The position numbers and the translations under genes are program-made. 64,000 nt of DNA from Clostridiales bacterium (lineage in GTDB: Bacteria; Bacillota; Clostridia; Christensenellales; Borkfalkiaceae), in NCBI GenBank assembly GCA_015055655.1, contig SVHW01000008.1, forward strand, positions 1 to 64,000, written 5' to 3'. This document shows, one piece after another, positions 8,784 to 16,150 of the stretch. Position 1 is the stretch's first letter. Each line of letters begins with the position of its first letter. The notes beneath the pieces are model-generated. The model was not told the origin of the DNA and did not search any database. It worked only from the letters and a program-made list of their open reading frames with translations.

Positions 8784-9920
8784 TTATAACTTGAACAGCG
8801 TTTCCAACGCCTTTTCATTTAATTTGCAACCGATAACGCACAATCTCCCAATGACGTTTGCGCCACCTTCGCGTACGTCCGCTTCCCCGGGCACGTAATC
8901 GAAATGCAACCACTTTTCTTCGCCCGCCACGATACCTTTCGCACGTAAAATAACGCCGTATTCTTCCTCGTTTTCCAAGGCGTGCAAAATATCCGCCATT
9001 TCTTGCGCAGTATATTTTCTCGTCGTTTCTTTACCCCAACTGGTAAACACCTCATCCGCGTGGTGATGCCCGTGGTGATGTTCGTGTTCGTGGTTGTGAC
9101 AATCACAGTTAGGGTCGTGACACTCGTGGTGATGTTCGTGTTCGTGCTCGTGGTTGTGACAATCACAGTTAGGGTCGTGACACTCGTGGTGATGCCCGTG
9201 GTGATGTTCGTGTTCGTGGTTGTGACAATCACAGTTAGGGTCGTGACACTCGTGGTGATGTTCGTGCTCGTGCTCGTGATTGTGTTCTACTTCGCGCGCA
9301 AGCGATTTCAACGTTTCCGCCAAGGAATTCTTCTTTTCCATTGCCGCCAAAATATCCTTGCCGTCCAAATCGTCCCAATTTGCCGTAACGAACGTAGCGT
9401 TGGGATTTTTTTCTTTCAGCATTTCCACCGCCGCCGCCAGCTTTTCCTCCGTTGCCTTTTGCGTATGCGAAAGCACGATACAGCCTGCGTTCTCCACTTG
9501 GTCGATAAAGAATTCGCCAAAGTTTTTCATATACATCTTACATTTTGACGCGTCCACCACCGTACAAGCCGCGCCGATGGTTGCGTCGCACAAATCGGCG
9601 TTTTTTACCGCCTTAATAACGTCGGAAAGCTTGCCAACGCCAGACGGCTCGATTAAAATTCTATCGGGAGCGTAACGCACCGCCACCTGCTTTAACGCTT
9701 TTGCAAAATCACCCACGAGCGAACAGCAAATACAGCCCGAATTCATTTCCGTGATATTGACGCCTGCTTCTTGTAAAAACCCACCGTCAATGCCGATTTC
9801 GCCAAACTCGTTTTCAATAAGCACCACCTTTTCGCCTACGTACGCCTCTTGTATCAGTTTTTTAATCAGCGTCGTTTTTCCTGCGCCTAAAAAGCCTGAA
9901 AAAATATCGATTTTCGTCAT
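8784..9920 (-). CDS. CobW family (COG0523) metallochaperone GTPase with a His-rich repeat domain
   Basis: The 378-residue protein has Walker A GFLGAGKT (9-16), the diagnostic GCICC metal motif (62-66), EPSG (about 90-93) and a SHTQK guanine-specificity motif. These make it a member of the Zn/Co/Ni insertase GTPases. Between the G domain and the CobW_C domain (residues about 212-287) is an extremely His-rich insert with three repeats of the core ECHDPNCDCHNH. Such His-rich stretches bind several metal ions and act as a store or concentrator. The DNA repeat is equally regular. The neighbour downstream is a second CobW-type GTPase. Metal identity cannot be read from the sequence. Confidence 0.85.
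   Translation of the reverse strand: MTKIDIFSGFLGAGKTTLIKKLIQEAYVGEKVVLIENEFGEIGIDGGFLQEAGVNITEMNSGCICCSLVGDFAKALKQVAVRYAPDRILIEPSGVGKLSDVIKAVKNADLCDATIGAACTVVDASKCKMYMKNFGEFFIDQVENAGCIVLSHTQKATEEKLAAAVEMLKEKNPNATFVTANWDDLDGKDILAAMEKKNSLAETLKSLAREVEHNHEHEHEHHHECHDPNCDCHNHEHEHHHGHHHECHDPNCDCHNHEHEHEHHHECHDPNCDCHNHEHEHHHGHHHADEVFTSWGKETTRKYTAQEMADILHALENEEEYGVILRAKGIVAGEEKWLHFDYVPGEADVREGGANVIGRLCVIGCKLNEKALETLFKL
9058..9285 (-). repeat. In-frame tandem repeat encoding the His/Cys-rich insert
   Basis: Three near-identical units built around CACAGTTAGGGTCGTGACAC (plus-strand reading) alternate with short GTGGTGATG blocks. Every unit stays in frame with the CobW gene. Copy number could change by slippage without a frameshift. 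Confidence 0.8.
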
Positions 9921-9932
9921 AGTAAATACCTC

Positions 9933-11168
9933 TTATTCTATTTCAAACGCCCAATTGCCGTCACGGAAAATTTGTACTCTTTCACCCGTTCTCGTGACGC
10001 CGACAATGGACATATCTTTCGACCCAATCATAAAATCTACGTGTATCATACTCTCGTTGATACCGCGTTTTTTACACTCTTCGTCCGTATAATTTTCATA
10101 TCCCTTCAAACACTCGTTAAATCCAAACCCAACGGCAAAATGACAACTTGCATTTTCGTCAAACAGAGTATTGTAAAACAACACGCCGCTTTCACTAATC
10201 GGCGAAGCATACGGGATAAGCGCCACTTCGCCAAGTTTTCCGGCGCCTTCGTCCATCGACACCATTTGTTTTAACAACTCTTCTCCCTGCTTCGCTTTCA
10301 CTTCTACCACTTTACCGTTTTCAAAGCGTAAAGAGAACTCGTCGATAAGTTCCCCCATATAGGAAAGAGGTTTGGTGGAATACACGATACCTTCCGCCTT
10401 GCCTGCAACGGGTGAAGTGAAGACTTCTTCCGTGGGAATATTGGGATTGAATACTTTGCCGTCCAACGTCTTTTCGTTGCCACCGCAAAATACGCCGTCT
10501 GCGTTGAGTTCCACCGTAAAATCGGTGCCGTTCGCGCTCTTATATTCCAAATACTGTAAATTAAGCCCGTTTAAATACTTGCAGCGAGCGTCGAGTTCTG
10601 CATTGTGCTTTTCCCAAGCGGCAACAGCGTCTTCCCCGTCTGCGCGAGAAGTGTGCAAAATCACTTCCCACATCTTTTCCATCGCTTCGTTTTCCGCCAA
10701 GTCGGGGAATACTTTTTTTGCCCAAGCCTTACCGGGAACGGCGGCTATGCACCATTGATGACGGTTTTCAAGAGCCAAGCGATAGGGTTTTACTTGCGGG
10801 AAAATCGCGCGGCGCGCGGCGCTCATTTTCTCTTGGTCCACCCCGTTCATCCCGTCGGGGTCTTCCGATTCGATAAACAATCGACACGCGTAATTTTGCG
10901 CCTTATATTCCCACTTTGCCTTAGCCCAAGGCTTTAACTGCGATAAATTTTCCAACGTTTGGTAATTGGAAGAAAGTTTCTCTATCGCTTGATGCGACCA
11001 CTCTACGTACACTTCGCTTGCCCCTGCTTTATAACACTCTTCCACCACCATCGTAACAAATTCGGGTTGGTCAAGTTCCGCGCCGATAAATACCGATTGT
11101 CCGTTTTGGACGTTTAAACCGATTTTCGCAAGCAACCTTGCGTATTTTTGCAAACGTTCTTTTTGCAT
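9933..11168 (-). CDS. M29-family aminopeptidase (AmpS/aminopeptidase T type)
   Basis: The 411-residue protein matches thermophilic-type M29 metallo-aminopeptidases throughout, at the normal length for the family. Visible signatures are the N-terminal KYARLLAKIGLNVQ segment, the EEVFTSPVAGKAEG region with metal-ligand Glu, HFAVGFGFNE and the C-terminal HVDFMIG motif with His and Asp ligands. It removes N-terminal amino acids from peptides in the cytosol using a two-metal site. It lies 11 bases after ansA and 12 bases before the His-rich CobW GTPase, so it is expressed from the same operon. Substrate range is unknown. Confidence 0.9.
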   Translation of the reverse strand: MQKERLQKYARLLAKIGLNVQNGQSVFIGAELDQPEFVTMVVEECYKAGASEVYVEWSHQAIEKLSSNYQTLENLSQLKPWAKAKWEYKAQNYACRLFIESEDPDGMNGVDQEKMSAARRAIFPQVKPYRLALENRHQWCIAAVPGKAWAKKVFPDLAENEAMEKMWEVILHTSRADGEDAVAAWEKHNAELDARCKYLNGLNLQYLEYKSANGTDFTVELNADGVFCGGNEKTLDGKVFNPNIPTEEVFTSPVAGKAEGIVYSTKPLSYMGELIDEFSLRFENGKVVEVKAKQGEELLKQMVSMDEGAGKLGEVALIPYASPISESGVLFYNTLFDENASCHFAVGFGFNECLKGYENYTDEECKKRGINESMIHVDFMIGSKDMSIVGVTRTGERVQIFRDGNWAFEIE

Positions 11169-11179
11169 ATCCTCTCCTA

Positions 11180-12175
11180 TTAACCTATTAAATCGTAATT
11201 CACCGTTTGATAAAATAATTTACGAATTTCCTCGTCTTTCTTCGTTTGTCCTAATATCCACATCAGTTTCGTGATGATGCTTTCGTACGTCATAGAATAG
11301 CTCTCTAACAAATCAAAACGATTTTTCCAGCCCCTTCCCACGCGGTAAACGTCCATATCGCTGCCTTCTTCGTGTACTTGCGTCGTAACCACCAACGTTT
11401 TTCCCTTACGCTCCCAACTGCTGATTACGTCGTAAAAACCGTAATACTCTCCTTCGGGAATACCGCCCGTGCCGTAACCCGACACGACAACCGCGTCGTT
11501 ACAACGGAAATAGGCGTCTAAAATTTCGCTGCTAAGCCCCGGCGTTAACGTCAAAAGCGCCACTTTATCGTTGATTTGCGTATAGAAATCGGGCTTGTCC
11601 GCTTTTGCGGCGGTGATATATTGAATAATTTTCCCGTCGCGAATAATCCCCAAATTGGGCAAATCTACGCTGGTAAACGCGTTAAAGCTTTTCGTACGTA
11701 CTTTCTTCGCGCGTGTGCCTGCAATAATTTTGCCTTGAAAAACGATAACGACGTCGCTGGCAACGTTGGAGCTTGCGTATAAAAAGCTGTCGCGTAAATT
11801 GATTCTTCCATCCGTATCTTCTTTATCTATCGGTTGTTGCGAACCCGTCAATACGATGGGCTTGGGCGAGTGTTGAATTAAATAAGACAACATCGCCGCC
11901 GTGTACGACATCGTATCCGTGCCGTGACATACGACAAACCCGTCGTACGTATCGTAATGTTTGCGTATCGTTTCCGCCAATGTCAACCAATGGGAAGGCG
12001 TGACGTTGGTGCTATCAATATTATACGGTTGCACCGCGTCTACGTCGCAAAAATCAAAAATTTCAGGCACGCAGGAAAGCATCTCGTTTGCGCTGATTTC
12101 GGGGACTAACCCCACGCTGCCCGTATGCGAAGCAATCGTGCCGCCCGTTGCTATTAACAATATCTTTTTCTTCAT
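11180..12175 (-). CDS. ansA: L-asparaginase, type I (cytosolic)
   Basis: The 331-residue enzyme hydrolyses asparagine to aspartate and ammonium. It shows both asparaginase signatures: ATGGTIAS at residues 9-16 with the nucleophilic Thr, and VCHGTDTMSYTA around 80-92 with the second catalytic Thr and Asp. There is no signal peptide, which fits the cytosolic type I form. It sits between the U32 gene and the aminopeptidase with gaps of 10-11 bases. Together with the M29 aminopeptidase it suggests amino-acid or peptide salvage functions in this operon. Confidence 0.93.
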   Translation of the reverse strand: MKKKILLIATGGTIASHTGSVGLVPEISANEMLSCVPEIFDFCDVDAVQPYNIDSTNVTPSHWLTLAETIRKHYDTYDGFVVCHGTDTMSYTAAMLSYLIQHSPKPIVLTGSQQPIDKEDTDGRINLRDSFLYASSNVASDVVIVFQGKIIAGTRAKKVRTKSFNAFTSVDLPNLGIIRDGKIIQYITAAKADKPDFYTQINDKVALLTLTPGLSSEILDAYFRCNDAVVVSGYGTGGIPEGEYYGFYDVISSWERKGKTLVVTTQVHEEGSDMDVYRVGRGWKNRFDLLESYSMTYESIITKLMWILGQTKKDEEIRKLFYQTVNYDLIG

Positions 12176-12185
12176 AGTTTTTTCC

Positions 12186-13382
12186 TTAATTTTTTCGACG
12201 GAGATAATCCCCTTGTTTTAATACGTACGGACAATTGATTGTGTAATTTTCTTGCACCAATTTTCCGTCGTCCGTTTCTTGCCCTCTGGAATCAACGATG
12301 CGTTCCACCGTAAACGATTTTCCAAAATTTCCGTCAGGAGAAAGCACCTCTAAAACGTCGCCTTTTTTGAAACGGTTTCGCATTTGTATCAACGCGTTAC
12401 CTTCGCCTCCGCCGACTACGTCGGCGATATAGACGTATTCGCCTTTCGATTGGCTATCCGTATAATTTACCGTTTGGCTGTTTTCTCCGTCGGCGTACGC
12501 TTGCGTATAATCACGATGCGCCACCTTCAAAAGCTCGCTTTCCGCGATGGCAAAATCTTCCCCGTTCATCGCCCTACGATACGCGTTGATAACGGTGGCA
12601 AGATAATATCCACTCTTCATCCGTCCTTCAATCTTAAAAGAAGATACCCCAGCGTCCTCTAACGCCTGCAATCGGGATAACATATTTAAATCTTTGCTAT
12701 TGAATATATACGTACCCCGCCCGTCTTCTTCTACGGGCAGCCACTCCGATTGCCCGTTCGTGGCGTTCAGCGCGCGCACTTCGTAACGCCACCTGCAAGA
12801 CTGGACACAAGCGCCGCGGTTGGACGAACGCCCGTCCAAATAATCGGAAAGCAAACATCTACCGCTATACGATATACACATTGCGCCGTGCACGAACGTT
12901 TCTATCTCCGTGTCAGGATTAAAATCACGGATTTCTTTTATCTCGTTTATCGAAAGTTCCCTTGCCAAAATCACACGGGAAACGCCCTGTTCCGCCCAAA
13001 ATTTCACGGCGTATTTATTCGTTGTGTTCGCCTGCGTGGAAAGATGAATACAAAGCTTAGGCGCGGCTTTTTTTGCCAAATACACAACGCCCGGGTCGCT
13101 GATTATCACCCCGTCCACACCAATCGTTTGCAAAGTTTGAAAATATTCCGCAAGCGTTGCAAAATCCCCGTTCCGCGCGTAAATATTCGCCGTGACGTAC
13201 ACTTTTTTACCAAGCGCGTGCGCAAAGCGAACAGCGGAAGAAAGTTCTTCCGCGGTAAAATTATCGGCGAACGTGCGCAAAGAAAATTGCTTACCGCCCA
13301 AATATACGGCGTCCGCGCCAAAATGCAAAGCCGTTTGAAATTTTGCGTAATTGCCCGCAGGGGCTAACAGTTCTGCTTTCAT
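12186..13382 (-). CDS. U32-family protein, TrhP-like tRNA U34 hydroxylase
   Basis: The 398-residue protein starts with the U32 signature LLAPAGN...DAVYLGG and carries the cysteine-bearing motif ETFVHGAMCISYSGRC...GACVQSCR. U32 proteins such as E. coli TrhP and B. subtilis YrrN/YrrO form 5-hydroxyuridine at tRNA position 34 from prephenate; others, like RlhA, act on 23S rRNA. The gene lies 19 bases after a TrmR-like methyltransferase, the enzyme that methylates 5-hydroxyuridine. As I recall, B. subtilis has the same yrrM-yrrN-yrrO arrangement, and this favours the tRNA role over a peptidase role. It is a single gene here, not a YrrN/YrrO pair. Confidence 0.85.
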   Translation of the reverse strand: MKAELLAPAGNYAKFQTALHFGADAVYLGGKQFSLRTFADNFTAEELSSAVRFAHALGKKVYVTANIYARNGDFATLAEYFQTLQTIGVDGVIISDPGVVYLAKKAAPKLCIHLSTQANTTNKYAVKFWAEQGVSRVILARELSINEIKEIRDFNPDTEIETFVHGAMCISYSGRCLLSDYLDGRSSNRGACVQSCRWRYEVRALNATNGQSEWLPVEEDGRGTYIFNSKDLNMLSRLQALEDAGVSSFKIEGRMKSGYYLATVINAYRRAMNGEDFAIAESELLKVAHRDYTQAYADGENSQTVNYTDSQSKGEYVYIADVVGGGEGNALIQMRNRFKKGDVLEVLSPDGNFGKSFTVERIVDSRGQETDDGKLVQENYTINCPYVLKQGDYLRRKN

Positions 13383-13401
13383 ATCTTTTCTCGTCCGTAA
13401 A

Positions 13402-14028
13402 TTACTTTTTCCCTTGATACACAGACAAAGCTACGCCGTCGCCAACGTTGATAACCGACGTGACAAAATCCGTATCCGCCGTAATCACAGATAAATACGA
13501 ACGGATTTTCTCCACGATAGAACGGCGTTTTTGCGGCGTTTCCTCTTCCCCGCTAACCCAGCCGAACAACAGCACGTCGTCGGCAAACAACGTCGCGCCC
13601 TTTTTCATCAATCGTTTCAAATCAAACAAATACTTTTCGTATTGCGCTTTCGGTCCGTCTAAAAACACGAAATCGTACTGCCCGTCCATCATCGACAGAA
13701 TTTCCCCTGCGTCACCCAACAACGCGTTCACTCTATCGGCGACGCCAAACGTCATAAAATTCTTTTTTGCTTCCACAAAACGTTCTTCATCCAACTCGAT
13801 AGTCGTCAACGTCGCGCCTGGACAAGCTTGCAACATCGCCACCCCGGACAACCCGACTGCCGAACCGATTTCCAAAATCCGCAAAGGCTTCGTCATAGCC
13901 AGCGTAACAAGCAAAAATTGCAACGTTTCGCTATCCGCCACGGGAATCCCTCTTGCCAACGCTTGGCGGCGCGACTCTTCCAAGTTCTCGTCGATATGCA
14001 GTTGTACAAGCGAAGCTGTATATTCCAT
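13402..14028 (-). CDS. trmR: O-methyltransferase, TrmR-like (tRNA 5-hydroxyuridine methyltransferase)
   Basis: The 208-residue class I SAM methyltransferase has motif I EIGSAVGLSG (about 56-65), the acidic ribose-binding TIELDEE and the metal-linked FLDGPKAQY/FADDVL motifs of the catechol-O-methyltransferase-like family. In B. subtilis, YrrM (TrmR) makes 5-methoxyuridine at wobble U34 from 5-hydroxyuridine. The U32 hydroxylase-like gene directly downstream (gap 19 bases) supports the same two-step pathway here. It follows RNase J by 22 bases. A general small-molecule O-methyltransferase is the alternative. Confidence 0.8.
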   Translation of the reverse strand: MEYTASLVQLHIDENLEESRRQALARGIPVADSETLQFLLVTLAMTKPLRILEIGSAVGLSGVAMLQACPGATLTTIELDEERFVEAKKNFMTFGVADRVNALLGDAGEILSMMDGQYDFVFLDGPKAQYEKYLFDLKRLMKKGATLFADDVLLFGWVSGEEETPQKRRSIVEKIRSYLSVITADTDFVTSVINVGDGVALSVYQGKK

Positions 14029-14050
14029 AATTCTTCCTTTGTCGTTTTGT

Positions 14051-16042
14051 TTATACTTCTAAAACGGATACCACGATAAGCGGAGATTGTTTCGTCTTTT
14101 TATAAAAATAATTGCGCAAAGATTTCTTTACGTATGCGGCAAAATCCGCTTTATTTCCGTTATCGTAGCGATAGCTTTCTACCGTTTTTTGTACCAGCAT
14201 ACGAATTTCTTCTTCCGTAGCCGTGTTTTCCGTAAACACGAAACCGTGCGCCTCTACCACGGGTTCGTTAATAACATAATTCCCCGTCACCGCAACTGCC
14301 ACCGCAATTACCCCTTCGGCTGACATTTTCAAACGGTCTTTCATAACCTCGCTCGTGCCGTAATCTTCCGTCCCCGCGCCGTCGATAAGTTTCGTGCCGG
14401 AGGGTACGTTTTCCCCAAGCGTAAGCGATTTTTCCGTCAGTTCTACGCAGTTTCCTACGTCGGGAATAAGAATATTCCGTTCGGGCACGCCAAGCGCGTG
14501 CGCCAAATCGGCGTGACGTTTCAAATGACGGTATTCTCCGTGAACGGGTATAAAAAATTTCGGCTTTAATAAAGAGTGCATAATTTTATGCTCTTCTTGA
14601 CAAGCGTGTCCTGAAACGTGAATTTTTTCCAAGCTTTCATAGACGACTTTCGCGCCCTTTTTGTACAGGTTGTTAATCACGCGATATACCATTTTCTCGT
14701 TGCCGGGAATAGGGGTTGCGGAAATGATAATCGTATCGTTTTTGCCAACCGTTACCTTATTGTATTCACCCATAGACATACGGGTAAGCGCACTCATCGG
14801 TTCTCCTTGCGAACCGGTGGAAACAATCAATAATTCCCCGTCGAAAAGGTTTTTAGCCCGTTCAATATCAATAATAATCCCGTCGGGAACGCGCAATTCC
14901 CCAATCGCTACGGCAGCGTCCACTACCTTGAACATACTTCTACCGGAAAGCGCTACTTTGCGGCGGTATTTTACCGCCAAATCGATGATTTGCTGCAAAC
15001 GGTGTACGTTGGAAGCAAACGTCGCAATAATGATGCGTCTGCCTACGTTTTCAGAGAACAAATGGTCTAACGTCGTGCCCACCACCGTTTCACTCATCGT
15101 ATATCCTGCTCTTTCGATATTCGTCGATTCGCTTAAATAGAGCAATACACCCTCTTTGCCAAGCTCCGCCAGCCGTTTCAAATCAATCGGCTCTCCCGCG
15201 ACGGGCGTTAAATCGATTTTGAAATCGCCGCTGTGATAAATCAACCCGTTGGGGGTGCGTATCGCCAGCGCGCAAGCGCCTGATATCGAGTGGTTGACGT
15301 TGATAAATTCCACCGTAAACACACCCAGTTTCACCGTATCGCCTGCGGCAATTACACGCTGTTCTACCCCTTGCAAATGATGTTCTTGCAGCTTATTATC
15401 CGCCAACATCAACGTGAGTTTCGTGCCGTATACGGGAATATCCGTACCAAGTTCTTTGATAAAATACGGCAAACCACCAATATGGTCTTCGTGACCGTGC
15501 GTCAGCAACACGCCACGGATTTTGTCTTTATTTTGCGATAAATACGTTACGTCGGGCACAACCGAATCAATCCCCGGCATATCCTCGCTGTTGGGGAAGG
15601 TAAGCCCTGCGTCAACGACGATAATATCGTTGCCGTATTCAATCGCCGTCATATTTTTGCCGATTTCGCCAACGCCGCCAAGGAAAACGATTTTTACCGC
15701 GCCTTTCTTCTTTGCCGTCGTTTTCGTCTTGGTTGCAACCGATTTCTCCTGCATTACCGCGGGACGTGACGATTTCTTCTCCTTCGGGATTTTTAACGCC
15801 TTTGCCTGCTTTTCCGCCTTGATAGGCTTATCCTGTATTTGTTCTTTTTTGGGTTTGCTTTGCTTAGCTGCTTTCTCTTGTTTTTTTACAGGCGTACGCG
15901 TTTTGCCAGCATTTTCATTATACGCGCCCCAGTCCATTGCCGTACCTTGCGGATTGCTTTTTCCGCGCGGAACACGTTTACTTTTTTCCGCCGTACGTTT
16001 CGTTTTTGTCTGTTTTTCTTGTTCTTGTTTTCTTTCCTTCAC
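14051..16042 (-). CDS. rnj: Ribonuclease J with a long basic N-terminal extension
   Basis: The 663-residue protein is an RNase J: a metallo-beta-lactamase/beta-CASP enzyme with HGHEDHIG at about 182-189, GGVGEIGKN at 122-130, HSGDFK and the late HGEYRHLKRH motif. It performs 5'-3' exo- and endonucleolytic mRNA decay and rRNA maturation. The catalytic part has the usual length of about 550 residues. The first about 115 residues are an added Lys/Gln-rich, probably disordered tail that could bind RNA or partners. The start is a GTG with AGGAG about 12 bases upstream. It is the first gene of the 7-gene operon ending at the CobW GTPases. Confidence 0.93.
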   Translation of the reverse strand: MKERKQEQEKQTKTKRTAEKSKRVPRGKSNPQGTAMDWGAYNENAGKTRTPVKKQEKAAKQSKPKKEQIQDKPIKAEKQAKALKIPKEKKSSRPAVMQEKSVATKTKTTAKKKGAVKIVFLGGVGEIGKNMTAIEYGNDIIVVDAGLTFPNSEDMPGIDSVVPDVTYLSQNKDKIRGVLLTHGHEDHIGGLPYFIKELGTDIPVYGTKLTLMLADNKLQEHHLQGVEQRVIAAGDTVKLGVFTVEFINVNHSISGACALAIRTPNGLIYHSGDFKIDLTPVAGEPIDLKRLAELGKEGVLLYLSESTNIERAGYTMSETVVGTTLDHLFSENVGRRIIIATFASNVHRLQQIIDLAVKYRRKVALSGRSMFKVVDAAVAIGELRVPDGIIIDIERAKNLFDGELLIVSTGSQGEPMSALTRMSMGEYNKVTVGKNDTIIISATPIPGNEKMVYRVINNLYKKGAKVVYESLEKIHVSGHACQEEHKIMHSLLKPKFFIPVHGEYRHLKRHADLAHALGVPERNILIPDVGNCVELTEKSLTLGENVPSGTKLIDGAGTEDYGTSEVMKDRLKMSAEGVIAVAVAVTGNYVINEPVVEAHGFVFTENTATEEEIRMLVQKTVESYRYDNGNKADFAAYVKKSLRNYFYKKTKQSPLIVVSVLEV

Positions 16043-16085
16043 TATATCTTATTTCTCCTCGCGGCAACTACGCCGCCTATAAAAT

Positions 16086-16118
16086 AGAGAGCCGAAATAT
16101 GGAAATTATCAGCTCTCT
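16086..16118 (-). terminator. Probable terminator after the coiled-coil protein gene
   Basis: On the minus strand GAGAGC and GCTCTC arms with a 19-base loop are followed by TATTTTATA. The U-tract is imperfect, so partial read-through into rnj is possible. Confidence 0.5.
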
Positions 16119-16150
16119 CTTTCGTATTCGTATGTCTTTTCTACAACCGA

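Noticed and set aside
8982..9548. Open frames opposite the His-rich CobW insert
   Set aside because: They are repeat shadows; the CobW protein explains the sequence.
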